From: Glandiceps talaboti
Taxonomy: Eukaryota; Hemichordata; Enteropneusta; Spengelidae
Reading direction: 5' to 3'
DNA: 64,000 nt
Assembly: GCF_964340395.1 (NCBI RefSeq)
Contig: NC_135559.1
Coordinates: forward strand, 11,307,759-11,371,758
Below the pieces are notes generated by a model. It searched no databases, was not told where the DNA came from, and saw nothing but the letters and a program-made list of their open reading frames with translations. A program made the position numbers and the translations under genes. Shown piece by piece: positions 43,801 to 53,692 of the stretch (the first letter of the stretch is position 1; the number at the start of each line of letters is the position of its first letter).

Positions 43801-44755
43801 TCAAAACTGATTTCTCACAAAAGATATGGAAGTTCTAATCAGCATGCTTCTTTTCAACATACAGAGGATAAGTTTCCAAATATTATCAATGATGTCTTAG
43901 TACTGCACAGCTCTCAAACTCACGAAAAACGATAACATGTTGTGTCCTTGTGTACTACATATTACAGCACTGGCAACGATGACGACTCTTTTGTTGGCTG
44001 TGATTATCAGTCCTAATGTTTAATTGAAAGTTACTCCTTCACTATTCAAATACCTCGGTTGGGGAGGGGGGGGGGGGAGCTAGGTTTTTGACAAGGACTT
44101 GTTCCCAAAAGTTATGCTTCTATTTATATCTTAACCCATGACTGAATTGGATTTCCATGTTCAATATTTTAGTTCTTTAACATTATTTTTCAAAAATTAT
44201 TTTACCCCAGTAAGTGTTTAGTTCTGTATCTAGACATAAACTTACAGTATAACTTTAGTACATAACACACCAGTTTGAGTGAATGTTTAGAGAAGTTTTA
44301 TTAACATCAATGAAAATAGAGAGCTACGAAGAATAAAGATACAATGCTTCTATGCTATTCACTGGGTGTAAAACTCTTAAAATATTCATGATATTTTTTA
44401 AAAATTTAAATATGATTTTAAAGATTCCTATATAATTGTATTCTTTCAGATCAAAACAATAATGACTGAGGAAGACATTGATGTTAATGAATGGATTTTA
44501 ACAGTGTATGACAAGGAAATGCACTGTGGTAAAATCACAAAGATCACTGGTGAAATAGCACATGCAACCTTCTTGAAGTCAACTGGTGCTGGCATAAATA
44601 CAATAAACAAAAAGGACAAACAGAAATTAAACAAGAAGTTCGTCATCTGTAAAGTGAAAGGGGAATCAAGGGGAGATAAATTCATAATTAGGGAGGAAGA
44701 ATGGGAAAGGGTAAGGGGCCATGGGAAAAAATATATTTCAAAATACATGATGTAA
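35218..44755 (+). CDS. Gene B: unrecognised 496-residue protein, ten exons
   Basis: Exons: 35218-35361, 36361-36539, 37890-38127, 40482-40742, 41156-41290, 41785-41877, 42349-42388, 42729-42775, 43535-43582 and 44450-44755. All have GT/AG borders, all phases agree, and the total is exactly 1491 nt, ending in TAA. The start ATG (AACATGG context) gives MDQFWKFCFNFKEFG. Residues about 109-125 form an acidic run (DSNDEEEEEE); 187-274 are helical and Lys-rich; 275-319 look like a coiled coil (EELEHWKDRAKVAEKK); 320-395 are short, charged and probably disordered. The tail (about 405-490) with NEWILTVYDKEMHCGKIT and FIIREEEWERV resembles Tudor/chromo-barrel-like ends of some transposon-derived proteins; that is inference. 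No signal peptide or membrane segment. Probably nuclear, function unknown. Confidence 0.85.
36060..36141. repeat. Inverted repeat, 27-bp arms, in gene B intron 1
   Basis: 36060-36086 pairs with 36115-36141 with two mismatches. The spacer holds a further copy of GAGTGCCTGTGGTCA. Confidence 0.8.
36361..36539 (+). CDS. Gene B exon 2
   Basis: Acceptor CTTTTTACAG, donor AG|GTATGA, phase 0 to 2. It encodes VVFGRRTVNMEVNSFVIDD and MDRFASLAMMRGKRFCEA, then a helix KIIREIQSEQ. Confidence 0.8.
37135..37600 (+). repeat. Dispersed repeat R3, copy 1 (gene B intron 2)
   Basis: Composite of ~105-115 bp units, each with CCTAGCAAC or similar then CC(C)ATAGCAACA. It ends with ACACCTATGTGTTAGCATGGACTA and TGTGCTACAGTGCCATTG. 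It matches 38860-39485 in order and strand. Confidence 0.8.
37783..37811. repeat. (GA)n microsatellite
   Basis: About 29 bp of GA dinucleotide in intron 2, 80 bp before the exon 3 acceptor. Confidence 0.85.
37890..38127 (+). CDS. Gene B exon 3 (acidic run)
   Basis: Acceptor CATATATAG, donor GAG|GTCAGT, phase 2 to 0. Acidic run then LMLVDKWRKEYYAVHK and NQFWNGYFLSMLEKL. A (GA)n repeat lies about 80 bp upstream of the acceptor. Confidence 0.85.
38195..38275 (+). repeat. Dispersed repeat R4, copy 1
   Basis: CACAACTGAACTGAGGTTCAG then TAGTGCTATAGGCATCGC. Related copies lie at about 41553-41600 and 44866-45055. Confidence 0.75.
38860..39485 (+). repeat. Dispersed repeat R3, copy 2 (gene B intron 3)
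   Basis: Longer copy of 37135-37600, with about five CTAGCAAC...ATAGCAAC units and the same ending (TTAGCATGGACTA, CACAGTGCCATTGG). Confidence 0.8.
40011..40432. repeat. Foldback of R5 (~140-bp arms) in gene B intron 3
   Basis: About 40011-40152 pairs imperfectly with 40292-40432; weaker pairing continues into the loop (CTCTGATGTA against TACATCAGAG). Each arm contains ATCAGAACATCAT or its complement and GGCTTTGAAGGTGCC. Single copies of the same sequence occur near 54196-54300 (minus) and 63115-63215 (plus). Confidence 0.8.
40482..40742 (+). CDS. Gene B exon 4
   Basis: Acceptor TTCTCTGCAG, donor ATG|GTAAGT, 87 codons in phase 0. Helical, Lys/Gln-rich: NYAIQMETRSYKLLKQID, QTIVEHVRGQRKEVVFSML and KKQCKEIRKM. 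A foldback element ends about 50 bp upstream. Confidence 0.9.
41156..41290 (+). CDS. Gene B exon 5 (coiled coil)
   Basis: Acceptor TAATTATAG, donor AAG|GTGAAT, 45 codons in phase 0. ERPPNREEYIQLTEELE, then AEKKCASMEQKITSLKREFK with heptad-like hydrophobic spacing. Confidence 0.85.
41553..41600 (+). repeat. Dispersed repeat R4, copy 2 (short)
   Basis: CACAATCGAACTGAGGTTCAG then TACTGATATTGGTGTGTG, a truncated relative of the 38195 copy. Confidence 0.6.
41785..41877 (+). CDS. Gene B exon 6
   Basis: Acceptor TTTCCAG, donor GAG|GTAAGA, 31 codons in phase 0. EQEVEIQTEGGNKDAR then VCSCNDGDEEE. Confidence 0.8.
42349..42388 (+). CDS. Gene B exon 7 (40 nt)
   Basis: Acceptor TATTTTTAG, donor G|GTAAAA, phase 0 to 1. 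VRRICWKRNQNPK. Short, but required to keep the frame into exon 8. Confidence 0.65.
42729..42775 (+). CDS. Gene B exon 8 (47 nt)
   Basis: Acceptor TTTCTGCAG, donor AAT|GTAAGT, phase 1 to 0. ESNGIQKKMKINESKN, basic. Confidence 0.7.
43535..43582 (+). CDS. Gene B exon 9 (48 nt)
   Basis: Acceptor ATATACAG, donor ACT|GTAAGT, phase 0. EKTMKSSRSEQKRNQT, basic and probably nuclear-localising. Confidence 0.7.
44450..44755 (+). CDS. Gene B exon 10 (C-terminal domain and stop)
   Basis: Acceptor TTCTTTCAG, phase 0, 101 codons then TAA. IDVNEWILTVYDKEMHCGK, ITKITGEIAHATFLKSTG, NKKFVICKVKG and KFIIREEEWERVRG. Beta-rich pattern W...Y......G.I....GE followed by a closing W. Confidence 0.85.
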   Translation: MKTIMTEEDIDVNEWILTVYDKEMHCGKITKITGEIAHATFLKSTGAGINTINKKDKQKLNKKFVICKVKGESRGDKFIIREEEWERVRGHGKKYISKYMM

Positions 44756-44865
44756 ATGTAATATTTGAATGTTGAAAGAACTTTGAACAATAATAATATA
44801 AGGTGGAAAAAATAACTAAAATAATATTAATACAGGGTAGCTATGAGTGAAAAAGATACATTTTC

Positions 44866-45055
44866 AGCACAACTAAACAGAGGTTCAGTAGTGCTATAGG
44901 CATCGCATCTGTGTGTGTGTGTGTGTGTGTGTAATGGCCCCACCAAATATCATGGCAATCGGTTCAGCAGTTTTTGACTTTAAGTTGTTTACACACATAC
45001 ACACACACACACAGACAGACAGACAGACAGACACCGGGTGATCCCTATCCCTAAA
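44866..45055 (+). repeat. Dispersed repeat R4, copy 3 with CA/CAGA tail
   Basis: CACAACTAAACAGAGGTTCAG, TAGTGCTATAGGCATCGC and a (TG)n run, then ATCATGGCAATCGGTTCAG and an (AC)n(AGAC)n tail. The structure recalls the 3' end of a SINE or LINE; the family is not resolved. It lies in the presumed gene B 3' UTR. Confidence 0.7.
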
Positions 45056-45373
45056 AACAGTTTGTACAAAGAATAAGAAGTCACATATTTTATGGGGAAA
45101 GAAAAATAACCATATCAAGACCTCCATGATCATACTGTGTTCACAGGTTAAATTTCCTGCATGTACCAATAAAAACTAAACAACAGTGGAGCTATTCTGA
45201 CTGATAGGTCGCCTGTTAATATTACTACTGCAGACACCAAAAGTGTATCTAACTTTTTACTGTCATTGTAAAGGATTTATGAATGATATATTTTACTCTA
45301 CAGTGTTTCATTGTAGCTAGTAATCATGCGACTGTTATCAGTGTTATGCCATTTTCACAAATTAGTAAAATCC

Positions 45374-45394
45374 AATAAAATGTTGTGTTTTATT
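45374..45394. terminator. Convergent polyadenylation signals
   Basis: AATAAA on the plus strand (45374-45379) and AATAAA on the minus strand (TTTATT at 45389-45394) are separated by 9 bp. They lie between the plus-strand stop of gene B (44755) and the minus-strand stop at 46121. This fits overlapping 3' ends of two tail-to-tail genes. An alternative plus-strand AATAAA is at 45168. Confidence 0.45.
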
Positions 45395-45589
45395 AAATAT
45401 AAAATGTCCATTCATTTTTTGAGTAATACAGTATGCGTGGATATATATTGCATGAGAGTTTGAATGGCCTGACAAATAGAAATGTATTTAAAAGTGTACT
45501 GCACATTCAACCTGAAAAAAACATGATGGTTCTACATACTGTGACTGTTTTATATTAACACATCACATATCAGTGTTATATAATACAAA

Positions 45590-45840
45590 TAAATCATGTG
45601 ATTAATCAAGAATAAATTATAAAAAGATACAGTGATCAATCACATGATTAATAATTTGCAATCACGTGATTAATGTTGGTGTTCAAAAATCACATGATTA
45701 CTCAACAATTTTTTCAAAACAATCTCGTGATTATTCTGAAGATTGCACAGTGATCATGTGGTTAATCGTATGATTTCTTAATATTCATGTGGTTAATCAA
45801 GTGATTTTTCAAAATCACATGATTACTCAATGGCTTTACC
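45590..45840. repeat. Cluster of TCAYRTGA palindromes
   Basis: In about 250 bp there are five exact TCAYRTGA octamers (TCATGTGA once, TCACATGA three times, TCACGTGA once) and at least three one-mismatch forms. Most sit in an AATCACATGATTA-type context. It may be a degenerate minisatellite or a bHLH-Zip (E-box/M-box) cluster. Confidence 0.75.
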
Positions 45841-46090
45841 AAAATTTAGAGAGGGGCTAAGTAAATAATTTTGGTATCAATCAAAAGTCATTGTAACATC
45901 ACACAACATAGGAAATATTCAAATCCATAACTTAATTTAAACACAGTGTATATAACTTTTCCGCCAGGTAATTGGAATTTTCCGTAATTAATTTGGAACG
46001 CGTTAATTGGTCCATAAAGATGAGCACAATCTGATCTTCAAGATGTAGCAACCCAATCCTTTGTTATGCTCTTATCAGGTTGTTGTCTTT

Positions 46091-46120
46091 ATCATCATCA
46101 TCATCATCATCATCATCATC
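46091..46120. repeat. (ATC)10 immediately after a stop codon
   Basis: Ten ATC triplets. Read on the minus strand, these are ten GAT triplets directly following the TGA of the exon at 46121-46252. Confidence 0.9.
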
Positions 46121-46252
46121 TCATTCGTCGAGGTCAACGATATCTGCCATACTCTTGACATGTATGGACTTGGATTTCTGAAGCATCCTGGCCCACTGTA
46201 CTTGCTTTTTCTGCTGTTGTTGTTTCAATTCTTGTCGTCTTCTTAACTTGTC
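46121..46252 (-). CDS. Terminal exon of an unrecognised minus-strand gene
   Basis: Acceptor TTGATTGCAG, phase 0, 43 codons then TGA (46121-46123). DKLRRRQELKQQQQKK, QVQWARMLQKSKSIHVK and SMADIVDLDE: a basic, Gln-rich helix followed by an acidic C-terminus, typical of the tail of a nuclear protein. Codon quality and the absence of low-complexity DNA before the stop argue for a real exon. Upstream exons must lie above 46252 on the minus strand and were not identified. The gene is convergent with gene B. Identity unknown. Confidence 0.6.
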   Translation of the reverse strand, partial: DKLRRRQELKQQQQKKQVQWARMLQKSKSIHVKSMADIVDLDE

Positions 46253-46714
46253 CTGCAATCAAAAGAAATGATAAAACATTGAGAACAAATATTTAACAAA
46301 ATAATCTTCTTAATGTATCCTGCAATATAAAGATATAATGTAAAGAAATAATAAAGAAAAATATGTAACAGCATATTCAACCTGAATGTTCTATATTTTG
46401 TATATCCAACAAAATCTGAGCAGCTGTTTTCTTTGACCTGAAATGATGATTAACGATTACACTCATAAAAAAGATAAAGATGTAAGCAGTAACTGTCCTT
46501 TTTTGAAGTTCGTGGGTTCAAGGGAATAAAAAGTGCAGAGCTATGATTTATCTGAACTTGATCCCCTTTCTGTGGAAAACAGGACACGACAAGTAGGACA
46601 ATGTTCCAAGTGTTGGTAAAATTAGGAAAACAGCACTCCATGTTAACACCCACAATACCATTATAGAGAAAGTAATCAATGTGTCCTACTATCTTGGTAC
46701 AAATCCAAGGTCAT
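46253..46714. other. Presumed intron of the minus-strand gene
   Basis: Nothing recognised. Confidence 0.3.
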
Positions 46715-47000
46715 CGCATACATAACATTGAGCCTGGCTCAGGACACTTTCTACAAATTGAAATGCCAAAGAACTATTAATATTGGGAAACTTTTTTACT
46801 GTTATTATAGAACACATGAAGACACTTTTCACAGATCAAAGAGGTCAAAGAACACATACATAACATGAGGGACACCTTCAACAAATAAAAGAACACTGTG
46901 ACATAACATGGGGACAATACCTACAAACCATAGAACGCATAACATGAGCCTCAGGACACAAAGCAAAGCACACATAATATGAGAACAATTTACACAAATC
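46715..47000. repeat. Degenerate ~50-bp minisatellite
   Basis: Repeated ACATAACATGAG, GGACAC or GGACAAT, and ACAAAT strings with AGAACAC spacers; about five or six diverged copies. Confidence 0.6.
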
Positions 47001-47884
47001 ATGACCTCTCGCAATCTCCTTTCATATCCTCAATATTTTACACTGCGCATGCACAAGGGCATTTAATGTCAGACACAGGAATTTAAGTTGCCAAATGGAT
47101 ACATATCTATTGGTGTTCTCATATAAGAGATAAATAACTGGTAGTCAGCAAACACAGCAATAGCGTCAGTTGTCTAGTGTACAGATTTATTAAAGCTGTT
47201 GTTCACTGACAGTCACTTGTAAATCTTATGTACAATCAATGCCAAGATTGCCTATATATAGGCAGTACACGGTTTCTAGTGAACAGTCAATGTTAGTAAA
47301 CATACATTAGTAACCTCTGAATTGACCCACTTACATTTGTACACTATATGGTGGGGGTATGTGGGATCTGAGGGGGAAAAAACCAGACATTTGCCTCAAA
47401 GTGAAAAATCAGTTTAAATTTTAAATGCAAAGTAAATGGTATATTATGTTTTTGGTTACCATGGCATAATGAGGTTTGAAACCCCTTTGAGAGAATGGGT
47501 TATCACCCAATTCGAAGCAATTTTGCTATGTAGCCATTTTCACCAGTTTGCAATTTCACAAAGAAACAGTTTCTGAAATCGTTCTTTTGTCATCCTCAAT
47601 GTTGCATGAACTCAATCTTTCACATTTTGTCTCCAAACTTTAATAATGTAGTGCCTCTGCAAAAGTCTTTCTTATGATCCAGACCATATTGAGTTTCTCT
47701 ACAAAAATACCCTGAATATTGTCTAAGGTTCAATTATTCTCAGCATGGAATGAAATTAAACCTTAGCACTCTGGGAATTTAATGTTATGAATACAATTCA
47801 TTCAATCAACATCAACTTCAATGTTGACAGTATTTTAAAACACGTGTACTGATCTGTCTACTGTTACACATTCTTTGAACTATG
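47001..47884. other. Non-coding, nothing firm
   Basis: No supported gene. A 33-nt minus-strand stretch (47335-47367) has an excellent acceptor and donor but could not be joined to the exon at 46252. Confidence 0.3.
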
Positions 47885-48305
47885 TCACAGATGAAAGATG
47901 AAAGCACAAATGCTACTGCTATGAATACATGTACACACATTTTATCATTGACTAAAGGGAGTATATTTGATGAAAGCACAAATTGGCAGGTGTGAATGAC
48001 TTGATGACAGTACAGTAACTGCTACAAACACACACATTTTATCATTGACTAAAGGGAGCATATGATGAAAGCACAAATTGGCAAGTGTGAATGACTTGAT
48101 GACAGTACAGTAACTGCTACAAATACACACATTTTATCATTGACTAAAGGGAGCATATGATGAAAGCACAAATTGGCAGGTGTGAATGACTTGATGACAG
48201 TACAGTAACTGCTACAAATACACATTTTATCATTGACTAAAGGGAGCATGTGATGAAAGCACACATTGGCAAGTGTGAATGACTTGATGACAATACTGCT
48301 ATACA
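47885..48305. repeat. ~95-bp tandem repeat, four copies
   Basis: CATTTTATCATTGACTAAAGG recurs at about 47938, 48035, 48130 and 48223 (periods 97, 95, 93). Units share GATGAAAGCACA, TTGGCA(G/A)GTGTGAATGAC and CTTGATGACA. Open frames across it are repeat artefacts. Confidence 0.9.
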
Positions 48306-49340
48306 TTCAAATACATGTTATTCTTATTGCCAGCAGTGAGCAGAAGTAAATGGTAGTGGGATCTACGAAGTAACTTACATATTATGTAAAAACTTCTCAT
48401 TTTTAGCTGATTACATGTGTGCCATAACACAACTTGCACAATTGTCAGTTCTGCTCTAATTTGCTTGACAGGGTCAAAAATGCAAAAGATGTTGTCATGA
48501 TGCCCCAATTCTACTATAATTCAACAAAAACCATCACTACTAGAGTTACATTTCCATAAAAATTATGCTCTCATATCACTGTCAATATTTCCCTTTTACA
48601 CGTTTTACACAAAGATTTACATTCTCTTTACATTCCCGACACCTTCCAAACTAAAGTAATTTGAGTAGTTGCAGTAGTAAACTTCACAGCCATCCGACAA
48701 AGGACATGTATGTCAATACCAACTTGGTGATGAGGTCTAGGTCAACAGAGGTCAAAGCAAGTGTAATGTGAAGTTTTATTTTGTGTGGACTTGTGTTTCA
48801 GCTATTTTTAGGGGGTCACACAAGCAAGATCTAAAACTTGTGATTTTCAAAGATCCTTGAGAAATTGACTGGTTAATCGTTTTACATTAATTAACACCAC
48901 ACATCATTTTCCTCCATAAAACTGATTTCCACATCTTTTCCACTCAAAATAGGCCCTGCCATCTTGATTTCAAATTTGTCTTGCCATCAAAACCTGACTA
49001 ATTTAACATAGACTGTTCCCTGCCATCTTGACTTTGGTTTATTTTTATATAAATTGGTGTTGGCCTATATTAAAGGAACAATCATCTTTGTAAATACAAG
49101 CACTTAAGGCACGAGTCATAGTTTGAATATAGGTTTTCATCACCTAGTCTATCTAGTAGTTGGAACTGTGATTCCACTTACACTCATTCTTATGAAATAT
49201 GCAAACAGGAGCGAGTGAGACCAAGTCACAGATTTCAGCAATCCGATAGGTTGAGGCTATCTATGACCATTTCTAGTGCAGAAATCAATGCTTCAGATTC
49301 CTTCACCTACTTTGTACTATATAATGGGTTATAAGTAACA
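48306..49340. other. Non-coding, nothing recognised
   Basis: No supported exon, RNA gene or repeat. Confidence 0.35.
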
Positions 49341-49344
49341 CTTT

Positions 49345-49496
49345 ATATTTGGCAAGCCTCCAGCTTGGATTGCTTCGAATTCAAAACAAAACTGAAGACT
49401 TATTTGTTCACCAAAGCCTATGGTGTGCTTTAGCCATTCAGTGCTACAGAACAGAACATTGCTCTGGAAATTGATTGATTGATTGATTGATTGATA
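49345..49496 (+). mobile_element. LINE 3' end with (ATTG)n tail
   Basis: The plus frame SLDCFEFKTKLKTYLFTKAY, ending GVL and a stop near 49432, is the FK..LKTYLF C-terminus of CR1/L2-like LINEs. It is followed by a short 3' UTR and GATTGATTGATTGATTG. A different copy and tail from the element at 22.7-23.2 kb. Severely 5' truncated. Confidence 0.65.
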
Positions 49497-50785
49497 TAAT
49501 GTTTTTCTTTTCTTTTTCTTTTTAAAAAGACAACAACAAAATATCACTATAACATTCTATTTTCCAAATGAATCCTTTCATTGGACCAACATTAATCACA
49601 ACTAGTAACAATGCATTCTCAGTGCTCATTTCTTTGTTGACAGTTTTGTCCCTCACACAATGGTTCATCAGCATGGAATTAACAATACTGGTACTACTTA
49701 AGAAGGTTGCAAGTTAAAAGAATTAATATTTCTAAACTGATTACAATGGTAGTTTATTTAACATTAGCCTGCATGTGGATTTGATTTTTTACATTCATCT
49801 TTCCTATTACAAATATAAAAAATCCAATCTGTATGGATTCCAAGCTAATATAACATGAACTATGACAAACTAATCTCGAAGAATTGACTGTGAATATAGA
49901 GTATAGGATGGAAGTAATATTACATTATTTCAGTCCTTGAAAAGCAAGTAATAACCAACATTTCCAGCTATGATTCATCCTAAGCCTAAATGGAATTAGA
50001 GAAACCACAATGACATTAAACTATGAATATATACAATAGATCAAAATATACTATGCAAAGCTAAAAACATAGTGCTCACAATCGTGAAAGTTATACTTGG
50101 TGGAGAATGCTGTAGATTGTTTATAGATTCCAAATGGATTCAATGTCCTAAGCAACATTATGTCCCCCTCTCTCAACTTAAGATGGTCTTCATTACCAGA
50201 TATTCAAGAATATAATATAATAATAATTATAATATAATAATAATTATAATATAATAATTATATGATTGTGAGGAGTATATTCACTCATCATTTCTGAAAT
50301 AAATCAACTTCAAGATTTCCTTCCATTTCAACATAGTCCAAGCTGGTAACAATCACTCATCTCTTGTAAAATACACATCCATGAACTCACTAACATGTTT
50401 AAAGCATTAGGAGAAGTGAAAATAAACATTCACTATGTATTAAAAGTTTCAGTATTGCAGTTTATGTCTCATTTGGGAGAACGCATTCAAAACAACTGAC
50501 ATGACCTGTATATGTGTAAAAAGTATTTCTATTCAAAACTCAATTTAATATATACATTTTGTATTTAATTGTTGAATCGTTAACATTTTAACTGAGGGTG
50601 ATGACACAGTAGAAATTGAGAAAAAAGATACAGCGATACATTTTCTATTAGCAAGGCCAGAGACTTGTCTTGGTGTTACTGTCACACGAATCTCTTTGGT
50701 GTGGAGAGTTTCTTAAGATATTACTCTGGAAACCGAGGTCTTGCTTTACTAGGATAGAGACAAACCCAGATGTTGTTCGATGTGG
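49497..50785. other. Non-coding, AT-rich
   Basis: Includes an ATAATAATTATAAT-type tandem at about 50212-50262. Nothing else supported. Confidence 0.35.
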
Positions 50786-51290
50786 TAGATTATACGAGTG
50801 GGTGATAGCAGTGTTTCTGTGATCAAGATAGTGTAAACATTGGAAGTCCCCCAAAATATACACTACAAAATAATTAGATATTATTAACCCTTAGGTCATG
50901 AGTATTTTATGACTGAATGAAGAAAAATATTGCGGAATAAAATAAATAGTTATATCATCACCAGTAATATAAAAAAAATTGCGGAAATTAATAGCAATTT
51001 TGAACATTTTGATTCATGAGTCATAGTTTGAACACAGCAGAACCAGTGATGTAGACACGCATTGTCATGACGTAGACACGCGTTGTCATGGCGTAGAACG
51101 ACCACAATATACATTCCATATTTTTGGTTGAACCTGGCTCATGCCGTGATATAATGGATCTCATCAGAAATGCCATCCTACTGTGAGTACAATTAAAGTA
51201 ATGTCCATTCAATAGCTTATATCAACAGCTTGCAATTATATCTTCAGTTCGTGCCTATCTGAGTAAACTGAGACTTTGATTGCCAGAGTA
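50786..51290 (+). repeat. Dispersed repeat R6, copy 1 (split)
   Basis: GATCAAGATAGTGTAAACATT, CCCCCAAAATATACACTAC, then after about 270 bp GAAATGCCATCCTACTGTGAG and AGTAATGTCCATTCAATAGC. Copies 2 and 3 at 53.7 and 62.4 kb have these two blocks together, so this copy carries an insertion. Confidence 0.75.
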
Positions 51291-51544
51291 GTACTAGTAG
51301 TATTAAACATCAAGACAAGATAGTGAGATACAAAGGGTGCTATAGTATAGGAATGTTGTCATGGAATATTCCTATCATGCATTGCGTATACAGCAAAGAC
51401 CGTCATGACAATTCTTTCATTTGGGTTACAAAAATAATCTTAGATAGATTGCACAAGAAGACCCTGGATTCAATATATTACGCATAGTAGTACTCTGCTA
51501 AAATAAAGCCTTTACGATACCCTTATATCATAACATCATGTAGT

Positions 51545-51950
51545 ATATCTTTCTCTCGATCCAGCAAGTGTTTTATGTGTTAACATCACAGTATATCTTT
51601 CCCTCCAGCAAGTGCTTGTTGTGTGGTACATACGCTCATCTTACTTGCACCTTTGTAAAAGTGCCTTTATTCAAAACATTGCTGGATTTTACATTTTTTT
51701 TACAGATTGGTATTATCAATTATTTTTTCATCTTTTTTTGGATAATAAAGAAATTCACTTTATTGACCTGTATAGGCTTGGGCCTGTCTTCTCTTTAACT
51801 TAGTTCTTCACATATTAAGAAATTCACTATATTGGACTATATAGGCTAGACTTGTCCTCTCTTGAACTTAGTTCTTCATGTTTAAGAAATTCACTTTATT
51901 GGACTGGATAATTCAACCTGCACGTCCTTTCTTGAACTTAGTGAGCATTA
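51545..51950. repeat. Two small tandem repeats
   Basis: A duplicated GTATATCTTTC...CCAGCAAGTG block near 51543-51615, then a ~68-bp unit in three copies (AGAAATTCACT at about 51749, 51818 and 51885) containing CTTAACTTAGTTCTTCA-like text. Confidence 0.8.
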
Positions 51951-52639
51951 TATTTTACTACAGCTATCAAAGTAACATACACATGATAGGGTGTAAGGAT
52001 ACAATTCTTATGTACTGAAACAGAAGGAAAGTCAATCTCATGGCATTGTACATTAACGATAAGATTAATAGTCAATTCTAGTTTATAGCCATATTCCATG
52101 TCAATATCACATTGTAAGGGAGATGGTGGTATGACCTATTCTGATGAGATGTTACTAGGCCATATGGTGAAGTCCTTGATTCAGTTGTTGTGTGGTCTTG
52201 TATTCTGGTTTGTGATTGGTTGATGGAAAATTCAGGGCAGAGTGTTTGACCTCTAACCTTACAAGGACAAAGCTTAAACTATAGTATAACTACAGTATTT
52301 ATTTTAAGTTCACTCCATGAATTTTTAGCATTTTGTTCAATTATTTCAAGTGGATTTCTGGTGTACAGACTATACATTTAGTAGGTCATACCTATACAGT
52401 GTGTCCTCACCAGATCTACAGTGTCCTGGTGGTTAAGATAATAAAGAACATCTCTGAATTAAAATAGCACAGAAACTGTAGATTTAAGATTTAGACAATT
52501 CCCACATCTGCTTATAGTCCTGTTTGCAATTATCTCTTGCAAATGACATGTAGTCCTCAACTGACCAAACACTGGAAAAAATATATAGAGTGTCTATCGA
52601 CAGTTATGGCCATGCCATGGTAAGGATGTGAGATGTCTT
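51951..52639. other. Non-coding, nothing recognised
   Basis: No supported feature. Confidence 0.35.
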
Positions 52640-52745
52640 GGAATGAGTACGACTTCCTGCAGGCTATACAAGTGACAGACACAGTGAGAACAGAATATGG
52701 CTTCCTGCAGACAACAAATAGAGTGACAAAACATAGTGAGTGTTT
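52640..52745. repeat. Two-copy ~52-bp tandem repeat
   Basis: ACTTCCTGCAG and GCTTCCTGCAG each followed by a GTGACA and then CA(C/T)AGTGAG block. Confidence 0.65.
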
Positions 52746-53692
52746 ACAGAAGCAGACCAATGCCTGGACCTTTCAGACTAAGAACAATCAGGTATTCAGC
52801 TAGCCAAGACAATGAGAGAACTTATTTTGCTAGACAAGTATCCTTCTGAGCGGCATCAGCAGAAGCAAATTAAATCAAACCCCCATAATGCTATCACTTC
52901 TACAACCATGTAGGTCACACTGGCCTTTAAGACCTCAGGCAGCAAACTTATACCTTTGATACCCCTTTCACCCAGTGCCATACAGACACTGTGACTCCAC
53001 TTTTAACCTGAACAAGTCTGAACTCAAACATCTGTGAAGTGTACGGACTGTTTTGAGGGACTGTTTGCACCATCGACAACTTTTCCATACCTATATAAGC
53101 TTATCAGCTCTTAGTAACTTTTAGTAATTAAAGTGAATTGAAGTCTGTTACAAGTAATACAAGAAACTTACAAGACCTGTCATCAAAAGGCCATACAGTG
53201 TCCTGTGGTGGTATTTATAATGTACTTAAATCAATTTGTAAGTTGTGCTGGGAGAATTTCTACCTGGTGTGTGTGGTGGTATGTATAACTTCCGTCTTCA
53301 CTTTCAGAAACATGTCAAGGATAGATATTTGATGTTATTAATTAGTTATACACTATTTAAGTTATGTTCAGACTTAAAACAATTGGGTCAGTCATCCCCC
53401 TGCAGTGTAGGAACATAGTTTACAGAATGTTAACATAGCAGACAAACGGAGCGCAAGAATTTTTTTTCCTTTGGTATATATGGGTCATCACATTTAGCCA
53501 AGCCATGTTCAAATGGTTGAATGGCATGTGAAGGCATGTTCTTACCACACTGATTGGTACGTGAAGGCATGTTTTTACTCAATTTTACACATTTTTGTTG
53601 TTTTGTGCAGAAAGTGTTAGTGTGATGTTACTTATAATAATCAGCTTTAAGCTTAATTACTAAGATATATAGACACACATTTATTGTTCAAC
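52746..53692. other. Non-coding, nothing firm
   Basis: No supported exon. Two splice-like minus-strand stretches (near 53000 and 53175) are listed among rejected observations. Confidence 0.3.

Noticed and set aside
47335-47367. 33-nt minus-strand microexon with near-perfect splice sites
   Set aside because: In two of three frames it gives a stop or shifts the 46252 exon into a stop; no compatible neighbour was found.
52990-53195. Two minus-strand splice-like stretches (VKSGVTVSVWHWVKG near 53000; DTVWPFDDRS near 53175)
   Set aside because: Weak acceptors, very short, no family match and no demonstrated phase partner.
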